NCBI GenBank assembly: GCA_947628165.1
Contig: CANQYV010000010.1
Location: forward strand, 1 to 37,188
Source of the DNA: an uncultured Clostridia bacterium
Lineage (GTDB): Bacteria > Bacillota > Clostridia > Oscillospirales > CAG-272
DNA length: 37,188 nucleotides
Direction: 5' to 3'
In this document: positions 7,024 through 14,398 of the stretch, piece by piece
Numbering within the stretch: position 1 is the first letter of the stretch
Layout: the number at the start of each line of letters is the position of its first letter
Notes under the pieces: generated by a model
What the model saw: the letters and a program-made list of their open reading frames with translations, nothing else
What the model was told of the DNA's origin: nothing
Database searches by the model: none
Program-made: the position numbers and the translations under genes

Positions 7024-7730
7024 AAGCGGCGCTCGCCGCCGCGCTCTCGCTTCTGTTCCTCGCCTTCCCCGCGCCGCGCGCCATCGCCGCATATGAGGGC
7101 GCCCCCGGCGCCTCATGGCACGCGGGCAGCGTCTTTGCCGGATGCGGCAGGGACCGAATTGCGCTCACGTTCGACGACGGGCCGCACCCGCATCTTACGG
7201 ACGGGATACTCTCCGTGCTCGACAAATACGGAGTTCGGGCAACGTTTTTTGAGATAGGCTGCAACGTGCGCCTTTACCCGGAGGTGACCGAACGCGTTAT
7301 CTCGGCAGGACATGAGATCGGCAATCACACAGACTCGCACTCGTTTCTCCACGGTCTCTCAAAGGAGCGCGTCTTGACCGAGATTGCGGACGCCGACGAC
7401 GCGATTTACGCCGAGAGCGAATATGTGACGCGCTTTCTGCGTCCTCCCGGAGGGATATACGACGACGCCGTGACGTCGGCGGCGGAGGAGGCGGAAAAAA
7501 TGATCGCGCTCTGGACTATCGACACAAGAGACTGGGCGCACACGGGCCGCGACGCGATAATAAAAACCGTCCTTGACAACGTCAAGGGCGGCGACATAAT
7601 CCTTATGCACGATTATATTTCGGGCGAGGCGCACACGGCGGAGGCGCTCGACGTCATAATCCCCGAGCTCATATCCCGCGGGTATACGTTCGTCACCCTT
7701 TCCGAAATGCTGCTCTGCCGAAATCAGTGA
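7008..7730 (+). CDS. NodB-family polysaccharide deacetylase
   Basis: 240 aa, exported (signal peptide 1-28, ending AIAAY). The GTG start at 7008 lies inside the end of the preceding deacetylase gene, with only a weak SD, so translation is probably coupled. Complete catalytic set: TFDDGPH (54-60, base Asp56 and metal Asp57), NHTDSH (106-111, metal His107 and His111), RPPGG (145-149), DTRDW and ILMHD. It probably deacetylates GlcNAc or MurNAc residues of peptidoglycan. Unlike its neighbour it has the canonical DD pair, so the two enzymes likely act on different sugars. Its last 7 bp overlap the convergent acetyltransferase gene. Confidence 0.85.
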   Translation: MRRKVKAALAAALSLLFLAFPAPRAIAAYEGAPGASWHAGSVFAGCGRDRIALTFDDGPHPHLTDGILSVLDKYGVRATFFEIGCNVRLYPEVTERVISAGHEIGNHTDSHSFLHGLSKERVLTEIADADDAIYAESEYVTRFLRPPGGIYDDAVTSAAEEAEKMIALWTIDTRDWAHTGRDAIIKTVLDNVKGGDIILMHDYISGEAHTAEALDVIIPELISRGYTFVTLSEMLLCRNQ

Positions 7731-8329
7731 AGCGGCGCGTCCGCGCGCCTACGCAAGAGGTCAAAAAATTCATCCTCTATTATTGCATAGACACCGACGG
7801 TCTTGTATTCCCGCCCCAAAAGCAGCGCGTCTCTGTACGTCCCCTCGTAGCTCATGCCCGCCTTCTCCATGACGCGGCGGCTCCGCTCGTTTCCTATCAT
7901 GTACCTGCACTCTATCCTGTGAAGCCCGAGCGTGGCAAATCCGAAGCGCATCACCTCGGTGAGCGCTTCGGCGGCGATGCCGCGCCCCCAATAGCGCGGC
8001 GAGAGGACGTAACCGCATTCCGCCGAGTTGTTCTCCTCCGAAAACCGCGTGAATCCGCATGTGCCGACGAGCTTTTTGTCCTGGCGGAAGACGACGCCCC
8101 AATCGTAAAACGCGCCCTCCGCGTACTGCCCCGAGAGGAACGAAAGATACCGCGCCGTGTATCTGTGGTCGGGATGAGGATCCCACGTCAGATACTTTGT
8201 CACCTCCGGCAGACGCGCGTATTCGTACATATCGTCCGCGTCCGTGCGGTACATACGGCGCAGAGTAAGTCTCGGCGTCGACAGCACGGGCATATTTCTG
8301 AATACGCGGCGCACACCGTCGTCTGTCAT
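7724..8329 (-). CDS. GNAT acetyltransferase, RimJ/RimL type
   Basis: 201 aa GNAT-fold N-acetyltransferase (Acetyltransf_3 group), which transfers acetyl from acetyl-CoA to an amine, often a protein N-terminus. Seen: LSTPRLTLRRM at the start, GTCGFTRF, the pyrophosphate-binding loop YWGRGIAAEAL, and the C-terminal RYMIGNERSRRVMEKAGMSYEG block typical of RimJ/RimL. The substrate is unknown. It has its own promoter (8387-8415) and converges on the deacetylase gene with a 7-bp overlap and no terminator between. Confidence 0.88.
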   Translation of the reverse strand: MTDDGVRRVFRNMPVLSTPRLTLRRMYRTDADDMYEYARLPEVTKYLTWDPHPDHRYTARYLSFLSGQYAEGAFYDWGVVFRQDKKLVGTCGFTRFSEENNSAECGYVLSPRYWGRGIAAEALTEVMRFGFATLGLHRIECRYMIGNERSRRVMEKAGMSYEGTYRDALLLGREYKTVGVYAIIEDEFFDLLRRRADAPLH

Positions 8330-8386
8330 GCGTCCTCCCCCTTCCGCCGTCCCGAAAGTCCGGCACGGCTTTGATCTCTTGCTATA

Positions 8387-8415
8387 ATTATATATTCGCC
8401 GCCGTGCGAAATCAA
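8387..8415 (-). promoter_or_regulatory. Sigma-A promoter of the acetyltransferase gene
   Basis: On the minus strand, TTGATT (8415-8410), a 17-bp spacer, and consensus TATAAT (8392-8387). The start is expected near 8380, about 50 nt before the ATG at 8329. Confidence 0.7.
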
Positions 8416-8437
8416 GCCCAAAAGGGCGCTTTTTTTT
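8416..8437 (+). terminator. Short terminator-like hairpin between divergent promoters
   Basis: GCCC-AAAA-GGGC then GC and eight Ts. The stem is only 4 bp, so strength is uncertain. No rightward gene lies upstream that would need it; it sits 10 bp before the rightward promoter at 8447. Confidence 0.35.
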
Positions 8438-8446
8438 GCACGGCGG

Positions 8447-8475
8447 TTGATATATGCGCTTTTTTGTGGTAAAAT
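8447..8475 (+). promoter_or_regulatory. Sigma-A promoter of the 8552 membrane protein gene
   Basis: TTGATA (8447-8452), a 17-bp spacer, and TAAAAT (8470-8475). The start is expected near 8482, leaving a leader of about 70 nt. It likely also serves the DUF624 gene at 9278. Confidence 0.65.
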
Positions 8476-8551
8476 CTTTTTATAACATACATGCCGAACG
8501 CGCGTCATATATTTTCAGTATGAAGCAAGACGACGCTGCGAGGTGGCATAT

Positions 8552-9214
8552 ATGGATATAGTTATAACCGACACGGAAAACGCCAAGACCGCGCCGACCC
8601 CCGATCTGTCATCATATCTCGGACGGGACGGCGGGCGTGCTGTCCCGTCTGCGCCCGTCGGTCACGAATGGGTCAGCCTGACGCTCGTGCTTCTTCCGGC
8701 TGCGCTCGGCGTCGCCGCCTCGGCATTCTTCTCGCCCGAGGAGGGCGGCATGCTTTATTCCGCATTGTCGAAGAACGCCGCCGGTTACGCCTCGGTTTTC
8801 TCTCCCGCACATGATGGGCTTTACGGGGCGTTTGCCTCGGCGATAATGCTTACGCGCGCGGATCTCGCCGTGTTCTTTCTCTCGCTTTTGTTCCCGTACA
8901 CTGCGGCGTCGCGCCCGCTGACGGCGCTGTTCTCGTTCTGCCGGACATGGCTGACTGCCGTCGCCGTCATATTCGCGATAGGCTCGCCGCCCGCGGCGGC
9001 GTCGCTGCTAATCGGTCTGCCGGCGACTTACTTCATGATGTACCGCGCGGACAGGTCCCACGAGAAGATAAGGCTGCGCGGAGCGTATGCGCCGTATGTC
9101 AGAGACCTCGCGGCGTCCGTCACGGCAGCAGCGTCGACCTCCGGCGCCGTCATAGCTCTGCGGACCGTCATCATCCTTTTGTCGAGGCTTGCGGCAGGCG
9201 GGGCTTCTGCATAA
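8552..9214 (+). CDS. Multi-spanning membrane protein of unknown function
   Basis: 220 aa. Start ATG 8552 is chosen because AGGTGG (8541-8546) stands 5 nt upstream; an in-frame GTG at 8543 overlaps that SD. After a hydrophilic 40-residue N-terminus there are about five membrane segments: VSLTLVLLPAALGVAASAF, a long pair around LTRADLAVFFLSLLFPY, LTAVAVIFAIG, AASLLIGLPATYFMMY, and a last one near IALRTVIILLSRLA. A basic DRSHEKIRLR loop precedes the last segment. Size and topology recall the SpoIIM-like five-helix group, but I see no decisive motif. It precedes the DUF624 gene by 63 bp. Confidence 0.65.
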   Translation: MDIVITDTENAKTAPTPDLSSYLGRDGGRAVPSAPVGHEWVSLTLVLLPAALGVAASAFFSPEEGGMLYSALSKNAAGYASVFSPAHDGLYGAFASAIMLTRADLAVFFLSLLFPYTAASRPLTALFSFCRTWLTAVAVIFAIGSPPAAASLLIGLPATYFMMYRADRSHEKIRLRGAYAPYVRDLAASVTAAASTSGAVIALRTVIILLSRLAAGGASA

Positions 9215-9237
9215 AACTGAAATCGTATAAAACACGC

Positions 9238-9255
9238 GCCGGGGATCTGCCCGGC
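9238..9255 (+). other. Hairpin in the gap before the DUF624 gene
   Basis: GCCGGG (9238-9243), loop of 6 nt, CCCGGC (9250-9255), then an A-run and the AAGGAG ribosome site. No T-run follows, so it is not a terminator; it may protect or tune the downstream message. Confidence 0.35.
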
Positions 9256-9277
9256 AAAAAACAAGGAGACGTCAAAA

Positions 9278-10324
9278 ATGGACGACGAAAAAGACACGCG
9301 TCTGACGGACGAAGAAAACGAACCGCCGAAAAAGAAAAAAAAGTTTGACTGGTTCGGGCTTTACAGGCTCGAAGGCAAAGGCGTCGACAAGGACGAAGTG
9401 CCGATAATAAAGGAGCCGACTTTTCTCAACTTTTTCAAGCTGTTCGGGCGCAAGTGGAACATGCTGATCTCCGTGAACCTGCTTTTGGTGTTCGGCAATT
9501 TTCCAATATTCTTCTATATGATATACCGCGCCGGATATTTCGGCATATCGTCGACCGCGCCGTATTATCAGAACTTCATCCCGCTCTACGGGACGGCGAT
9601 GTTCAATAAAAACGCGGCGACGGCGGCGCTGTACGGCATTTTCGGGATGCAGGTCCCGATAACGGCGAACACCCCCGCGACGCTCGTGTTCCTCTTTTTG
9701 ACCGTGCTCGTATTCTTCACGTTCGGTCCCGTCAACTCCGGCGTGACATACATCACGCGCGGCATGCTGCGCGGCGATCCGATCTTCCTTTGGCAGGACT
9801 TTTGGCACACAGTGAAGAAGAACATCCGTCAGTCTATACCGATGGGCATACTCGACCTCGGCGCGCTCCTTCTTCTCATCAACGACATCCGCTTTTTCCG
9901 CGCGAACCTCACGTCCCCGGCGATGTTCGTGATGCTCTCGATGTCGACGGCGATGCTCGTCATTTACTTTATGGTGCGCTTCTACGTCTATCACATCATG
10001 ATAACGTTCGACCTCGGATTTTTCAAGATACTGAAAAATTCCCTCATCTTCTCCGTGCTCGGCATAAAGCGCAACATCATGGGGCTGCTCGGCGGCGTGA
10101 TAGTCATTGCGATAAACTACCTCATCCTCTCCGTCTACATCCCCGTAGGCATCGTGCTCCCCTTCATCATCACCCCGGCGATACTCACCCTGATCGGGAC
10201 TTACGCCGCGTATCCTAAAATAAAGGAAATAATGATAGACCCGTATTACGACGAGAACGGCGACCCGCTCGAGGACGAGGACGGGGACGAGGCGTCCGAC
10301 GGCTCCGGGGATTCCGAAGGCTGA
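9278..10324 (+). CDS. DUF624 (YesL-like) membrane protein
   Basis: 348 aa, preceded by ACAAGGAGAC. A charged cytoplasmic N-terminus (about 1-55, with a poly-Lys stretch) is followed by about five to six membrane segments (LISVNLLLVFGNFPIFFYM, LVFLFLTVLVFFTFGPVNSGV, PMGILDLGALLLLI, MFVMLSMSTAMLVIYFMVRFY, LLGGVIVIAINYLILSVYI). The FGPVNSGVTYITRGMLRGD region and the ILKNSLIFS segment are typical of DUF624. YesL-type proteins are often found near carbohydrate-use genes; the function is unknown. The acidic tail (about 320-348, Asp/Glu/Gly) is coded on DNA that also codes the Ser/Pro tail of the opposite gene. Confidence 0.8.
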   Translation: MDDEKDTRLTDEENEPPKKKKKFDWFGLYRLEGKGVDKDEVPIIKEPTFLNFFKLFGRKWNMLISVNLLLVFGNFPIFFYMIYRAGYFGISSTAPYYQNFIPLYGTAMFNKNAATAALYGIFGMQVPITANTPATLVFLFLTVLVFFTFGPVNSGVTYITRGMLRGDPIFLWQDFWHTVKKNIRQSIPMGILDLGALLLLINDIRFFRANLTSPAMFVMLSMSTAMLVIYFMVRFYVYHIMITFDLGFFKILKNSLIFSVLGIKRNIMGLLGGVIVIAINYLILSVYIPVGIVLPFIITPAILTLIGTYAAYPKIKEIMIDPYYDENGDPLEDEDGDEASDGSGDSEG

Positions 10325-10728
10325 GCGCCGACGGCGCGCCGCAGCCATGACGCGAGCGTATATGCGGGAAGCGTCAGCGCGAGCCACAAAAGCGAGAACG
10401 GCAGGCATATCTGCCCGCGGAAATTGAGCGGCATCCCGCTGTAATCCCACACTCCCCAGCCGAGCCAAAGGTTGCAGATGCATCCCGCCGCAAGCTCCGC
10501 CGCCGTTATCAGGGCGGCGCCGAGCAAGGCCTTTTTCCACAGCGGGAACCTTCCGGTACCGTCAATAACGTAAAGCCCGAGAAAACAGACCCCGCCCGTC
10601 AGGAGCATTGACGGATGCGTGTAGCCGCGAAACAACGTTTCGAGCGCGCCGTACATCACGCCGCCGAAAACAAGCGCCGCCGCGTATCCCGACAGCGACC
10701 GAAAGAAAAACGCACTTCTATTTTTCAT
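10246..10728 (-). CDS. Putative ABC-transporter type IV (CmpB-like) membrane protein
   Basis: 160 aa with about four membrane segments (GYAAALVFGGVMYGALETLF, PSMLLTGGVCFLGLYVI, ALLGAALITAAELAAGCICN, LPFSLLWLALTLPAYTLASWL). The motif GWGVWDYSGMPLNFRGQIC followed by LPFSLLW is the hallmark of the ABC_trans_CmpB family (PF06541), whose role is poorly known. A perfect GGAGGTGA stands ahead of the ATG at 10728. The last 26 residues are Ser/Pro/Asp low complexity, coded antisense to the acidic tail of the DUF624 gene over 79 bp. Its ribosome site is locked in a 10-bp inverted repeat. Confidence 0.8.
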   Translation of the reverse strand: MKNRSAFFFRSLSGYAAALVFGGVMYGALETLFRGYTHPSMLLTGGVCFLGLYVIDGTGRFPLWKKALLGAALITAAELAAGCICNLWLGWGVWDYSGMPLNFRGQICLPFSLLWLALTLPAYTLASWLRRAVGAQPSESPEPSDASSPSSSSSGSPFSS

Positions 10729-10732
10729 TTTG

Positions 10733-10766
10733 TCACCTCCGGAGTCATTTTCGACGCCGGAGGTGA
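10733..10766 (-). promoter_or_regulatory. Hairpin that sequesters the CmpB-like gene's SD
   Basis: On the minus strand, TCACCTCCGG (10766-10757) pairs perfectly with CCGGAGGTGA (10742-10733) across a 14-nt loop. The second arm is the SD itself, 4 nt before the ATG. In this state ribosomes could not bind, which is the geometry of a thermosensor, translational riboswitch or protein-controlled site. No ligand-binding domain is visible upstream. On the plus strand the same repeat ends in a T-run (ATTTTTATT), so it could alternatively act as a rightward terminator. Confidence 0.5.
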
Positions 10767-10811
10767 TTTTTATTCGGCGGCACTTTTTCGGGCTTCTTTT
10801 TTATAAAAGTA

Positions 10812-10840
10812 TTTACTCTCGGGCTCGGGTGTATTATAAT
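10812..10840 (+). promoter_or_regulatory. Sigma-A promoter of the 10886 operon
   Basis: TTTACT (10812-10817), a 17-bp spacer, and consensus TATAAT (10835-10840). The start is expected near 10847, about 40 nt before the chosen ATG. It should drive the unknown gene, the D,D-carboxypeptidase and the MurE-like gene. Confidence 0.7.
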
Positions 10841-10885
10841 ATATGAGAAATAATTTGCCGCAGGGCGGCTTTGCGGAGGCGGCAG

Positions 10886-11800
10886 ATGGCGCAGATAATA
10901 CCCATCATCTTCGGGGCGGGCGCAGGCGCGCTCGGGATGGCGCGCGATTTTTATGAAGAATATAGGCTGAAAAGCACCGTCGCCGCCCCCGAGGAGACCC
11001 GCTCCCGCATTACGGAATACATGGAATGCCCGCCGCCGGCATCCGTCGACGACGTCATCCTTGCGGTAGGCAAGCTCGCGGAAAAGTATCCGGGCGGGAC
11101 GCCCGTCCTTCTCTCCACAGGAGCCGAGACTTCGGCACTTCTCGGAAGAGCGGCGGACAGGCTCCCCGTCCCTTGCGCGGTGCCATATTCCGCGGACGGC
11201 GGCGCGCTCGTCCGCATCTGCGGCAGCCTCGGCGGCGTCCGCTCGCGTGGGGATGTCAGATACATCGTGACGTCGTATTCCGACAGAAACGGAAATGTGC
11301 GCGCGATTTGCTCGTGTGAGTTGCTGCGCGATATGCCCTCACTCCGCCGCCACGCGGCGCTCTTCGTGTCGAGTATGCCGAAGGAAGAGGCGGCGCTCAA
11401 AAACGCGCTCGACCGCGCGGGATACCGCGGATTTGCGAGCTTCCTTTTTTCAAATGACCGCTCGCTCGTCGGCGCCGAGCCTTATCAGGGCTTCGACTGC
11501 CGCTACGCCGCTGCCGCAGGATTTTCGCCTGCCTCGCTCACCGTCCGCGACCTCGTCTTTCGGGAGGAGCTTTCCGACTGTGAGGCATGCTGTGAGCTCT
11601 TCTGGCGCGACGTGTCCGAAAGGGCGGCGCTTTCGGGGGCTGACGCCGCGACGGCGGCGCGCGCCCGCCGCCTTGCCGCCGAGGGGAAAGAGGCGGCAGA
11701 GCCGCGTTTTCCGACGGCAAAAAAGATTTTTTCGCACCTGACGTCCGCCTTTATGACGGGCGGGATACAAAAAGGAGCCGAGGGACGGCCTCGGCTCTGA
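10886..11800 (+). CDS. Unknown protein at the head of a cell-wall operon
   Basis: 304 aa. Start ATG 10886 is chosen because GGAGG (10875-10879) lies 6 nt upstream; an in-frame TTG at 10871 lacks an SD. The N-terminus (MAQIIPIIFGAGAGALGMARDFYEE) has a short glycine-rich hydrophobic run but no convincing signal peptide. Two alpha/beta-like stretches follow (LLSTGAETSALLGRAADRLPV and VRYIVTSYSDRNGNVRAICS), then FVSSMPKEEAALKNALDRAGY and a Cys-rich LSDCEACCELFW. The C-terminus is Ala/Arg-rich helix. I do not recognise the family. It is 21 bp from the D,D-carboxypeptidase gene, with a hairpin formed by its own last codons. Confidence 0.6.
   Translation: MAQIIPIIFGAGAGALGMARDFYEEYRLKSTVAAPEETRSRITEYMECPPPASVDDVILAVGKLAEKYPGGTPVLLSTGAETSALLGRAADRLPVPCAVPYSADGGALVRICGSLGGVRSRGDVRYIVTSYSDRNGNVRAICSCELLRDMPSLRRHAALFVSSMPKEEAALKNALDRAGYRGFASFLFSNDRSLVGAEPYQGFDCRYAAAAGFSPASLTVRDLVFREELSDCEACCELFWRDVSERAALSGADAATAARARRLAAEGKEAAEPRFPTAKKIFSHLTSAFMTGGIQKGAEGRPRL
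11775..11797 (+). other. 9-bp hairpin at the end of the 10886 gene
   Basis: GAGCCGAGG (11775-11783), 5-nt loop, CCTCGGCTC (11789-11797), directly before the TGA stop. An A-rich stretch rather than a T-run follows, so it is probably not a terminator. It sits 24 nt before the next ATG and could stabilise the upstream message or set the ratio of the two products. Confidence 0.5.
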
Positions 11801-11821
11801 AAACACAGGGAGGAACATAAA

Positions 11822-12844
11822 ATGAAACAACGTTCAGCAGCATTTGCCGCGGCGCTTCTCGCCCTGGCGCTCGTCCTTTCCGGATGCGGCATCATCGGCT
11901 TCGGCGGAGGTCAAAGCGGCGGCGCAACGACGACGCATGAAGATGCGGCGACGACGCCGCGCGTCACCGAGCCGCCCGAAACGGAACCTTTATCGACCGA
12001 GCCCGAGACGACGGCCGACCCGATCAGATTTTCAAAGGAGCCGCTCACGCTCGAGCTGACGGCAAAGCAGAGCTTTGTTTATAACGTGAACACCGGCGAG
12101 TTTCTCTACCTCACAGGCAGGGGCGAGCGGATTGTTCCCGCAAGCACGACTAAGCTGCTCACGATCGTATACGCGCTCACTCTCATCGACGACCCGTCGG
12201 AACTCGTGACGCCCGGCGACGAGCTGTCGCTCGTGAATGAGCATTCGAGCCTCGCCTACGTCAGACCGAACCACACGCTGACGGTCGAGATGCTCATAGA
12301 GGGGATGCTTTTGCCGTCCGGCAACGACGCCGCATACGTCCTCGCCTGCGCCGCGGGCAGAAAGCTCTCCGACGACCCGAAGGGCATCCCCGCCGTCGAC
12401 GCCGTCGCCCTCTTTATCGACGGCATGAACGAATACGCCAACTCGATCGGCATGACTGGCAGCCACTTCACCTGCCCCGACGGATACCCCGATGAGGATC
12501 ACTACTCAACTGTCGAGGACATGGCGATAATCTCCGCCATTGCCGTAAAGAACAGCATAATCAAAAAATACGCCCGCATTCTTGTCGACAACGTCGTCTA
12601 CGCGAGCCAGCACACAAACAAGTGGACGAACTCCAACAAGCTGCTCGACCCGTCCGGTGAGTTTTATTCTCCCTACGCGACGGGGCTCAAGACCGGCTCC
12701 GCCGACAACAATTATTCCTTCATCGCCTCCGCCGACATCGAGGGGGTGACATACATCGCGGGCTTCTTCACAGAGGAGCACCCGAACGACCGCTTCGTCG
12801 ACGCTCTGACAGTTATCAAGGCTTTGGAGGACAGGCTCCCGTGA
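11822..12844 (+). CDS. D-alanyl-D-alanine carboxypeptidase lipoprotein (peptidase S11)
   Basis: 340 aa penicillin-binding-protein-fold enzyme (DacA/DacF class) that trims the terminal D-Ala of peptidoglycan stem peptides outside the membrane. Lipobox LSGC with Cys22; a Thr/Glu/Pro spacer runs to about residue 70. The catalytic motifs are complete: STTK (Ser108, Lys111), SGN (166-168) and KTG (290-292). It ends soon after the transpeptidase fold and lacks the C-terminal amphipathic anchor of PBP5, which the lipid anchor replaces. SD AGGGAGG. Its stop codon overlaps the GTG of the next gene (GTGA at 12841-12844). Confidence 0.9.
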   Translation: MKQRSAAFAAALLALALVLSGCGIIGFGGGQSGGATTTHEDAATTPRVTEPPETEPLSTEPETTADPIRFSKEPLTLELTAKQSFVYNVNTGEFLYLTGRGERIVPASTTKLLTIVYALTLIDDPSELVTPGDELSLVNEHSSLAYVRPNHTLTVEMLIEGMLLPSGNDAAYVLACAAGRKLSDDPKGIPAVDAVALFIDGMNEYANSIGMTGSHFTCPDGYPDEDHYSTVEDMAIISAIAVKNSIIKKYARILVDNVVYASQHTNKWTNSNKLLDPSGEFYSPYATGLKTGSADNNYSFIASADIEGVTYIAGFFTEEHPNDRFVDALTVIKALEDRLP

Positions 12845-14334
12845 ATTTAAAAGCGCTGTTTTCGCCGCTCTCACTGGAAATTCCGAGAGGGCACGAAAAC
12901 GACATCATCGACCTTGTCTCATACGATTCGAGAATGTGCGCACCCGGCTCCCTTTTCGTCGCGCTGCGCGGGACAGTCGCCGACGGGCACCTATTTGCCG
13001 CCGACGCATACGAGCGCGGCTGCCGCGTGTTCCTCGCGGAGGAGCCGCTCGGTCTCCCGGAAGACGCTGGCGTCACACTCTGCCCCGACACGCGCGAGGC
13101 GCTCGCCCTCGTTTCCGCGGAATTTTACGGCAGACCTGCCGACAGGCTGCGGCTCGTCGCGGTTTTCGGCGAGGAAGGCGCCGCCGTCACCTCACATCTT
13201 ATCGCAGGCGCGCTCGCTGACGCGGGCCATAAGGTCGGCATTATCGGCAGCGGGGGCGTCACCGTAAACGGAGTCCGCACCTCCGCGCTCCGCAAGCTGC
13301 CGGAGGCGTCCGAGGTGCAGATGTACCTTCACAAAATGGAGGCCGCCGGCGTCACGACAGTTGTCGTCGAGCTCTCGCGCAGGGGTGTCGCGATGAAATG
13401 TGTCACGGGTGCAAAGCTGTTTGCCTGCGTCGTCGCCGATATGCCACGCGAGGGCGAGCCCGGATCTGCCGCCGCGCGGCGCGCCGCCCATGAGCTTGTG
13501 ACGGCTCACGACTGCGAATATATCGCGTACTGCACCGAAGACTCGGACAGCCTCGGCATAGATGGCGGCACGTTCTTCGACGGCGCGTCCGCGCTCGTCT
13601 CGACCGTTTCGACAGCCGGCACGGACGCCGACATATTCGCGCATTCTGCGTCAATATGGAGAAACGGCGGCGCGCTCGGCGTCGACTTCACCGTGAACGC
13701 GTTCGGTACAGAGGAACGTATAAGGCTTCCGATCCCCGGAGAGGACACGATAAAATACGCACTTCTCGCCGCAGCGCTCTGCCGTCACCTCTGCATTCCC
13801 GCGGACCGCGTCGTCCGCTCGATAGAAAATGCGTCCGTGCCCGGGCATCTTGAGGTCGTAAGCCGCACCGGCGGCGCCGCGTTCGTCATAGACCGTGCAC
13901 GCAGCGCGGCTGCTCTGCGCCGCAGCCTTTCCCTTCTCCGCGAATATGCGCCGGGGAGGCTCATAGTTCTTGCAGGCGGCACCGGCGGCGAGACGACGGC
14001 TTTGAGAGAGACCGTCGGGGACACGATATCGGAGCTTTGCGATCTCTGCATCCTCACGTCATGCGACCCTGATTTCGAGGACCCGATGGACATTATCCAC
14101 GACATTCTCGACGGCTTCGGGGACAAAGAAACGCCGTTCGTCTGCATTCCGGACAGGAAAGAGGCAGTCGGATATGCCGTCCGCGAGGCGCGCGACGGGG
14201 ACATCGTCCTTTTTTCGGGGAAAGGGCGCGACAGCTTCATCCTCGTAAACGGCGAATACTTCCCCTTCTCCGAGCGGCGGACGATAGAGGACGCCGCCGA
14301 CGCGCTTATCAAAACCGCCGCGAAAAACAAATAA
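12841..14334 (+). CDS. MurE-like Mur ligase homologue lacking all catalytic motifs (pseudoenzyme)
   Basis: 497 aa, same length and domain order as MurE (UDP-MurNAc-tripeptide ligase). The N-terminal domain is well kept (YDSRMCAPGSLFVALRG, ADGHLFAADA). The rest aligns block by block but each active site is lost. The ATP loop GTNGKTT is GEEGAAV (110-116; Lys to Ala114). The EVSSHAL block is ELSRRGV (177-183), and no DHLD follows. The YAHTPDALE block is RARSAAALR. GxRDxxKRP is absent from GGTGGETTALRE. The substrate-selecting DNPR is CDPD (408-411) in TSCDPDFEDP, and GKGHE is GKGRD (460-464). The frame is intact, arguing for a retained non-enzymatic job. The GTG start overlaps the stop of the D,D-carboxypeptidase gene. 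Homology is confident; role is inference. Confidence 0.8.
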   Translation: MNLKALFSPLSLEIPRGHENDIIDLVSYDSRMCAPGSLFVALRGTVADGHLFAADAYERGCRVFLAEEPLGLPEDAGVTLCPDTREALALVSAEFYGRPADRLRLVAVFGEEGAAVTSHLIAGALADAGHKVGIIGSGGVTVNGVRTSALRKLPEASEVQMYLHKMEAAGVTTVVVELSRRGVAMKCVTGAKLFACVVADMPREGEPGSAAARRAAHELVTAHDCEYIAYCTEDSDSLGIDGGTFFDGASALVSTVSTAGTDADIFAHSASIWRNGGALGVDFTVNAFGTEERIRLPIPGEDTIKYALLAAALCRHLCIPADRVVRSIENASVPGHLEVVSRTGGAAFVIDRARSAAALRRSLSLLREYAPGRLIVLAGGTGGETTALRETVGDTISELCDLCILTSCDPDFEDPMDIIHDILDGFGDKETPFVCIPDRKEAVGYAVREARDGDIVLFSGKGRDSFILVNGEYFPFSERRTIEDAADALIKTAAKNK

Positions 14335-14382
14335 AAAAAGCGCCTGCCGCGTCGATTGTGACGCGGCAGGCTTTCCTTTTTG
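14333..14382. terminator. Bidirectional terminator between the MurE-like gene and rplA
   Basis: A 12-bp perfect stem, GCCTGCCGCGTC (14342-14353) with GACGCGGCAGGC (14360-14371), 6-nt loop. The plus strand ends in TTTCCTTTTT; the minus strand ends in a run of seven Ts. It closes both convergent units, so the ribosomal operon ends at rplA. Confidence 0.85.
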
Positions 14383-14398
14383 CCGGGTATTATTAAAC

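Noticed and set aside
12841-14334. MurE-like gene as a decayed pseudogene
   Set aside because: The frame is complete, of normal MurE length, and coupled to the gene upstream; loss is limited to active-site motifs.
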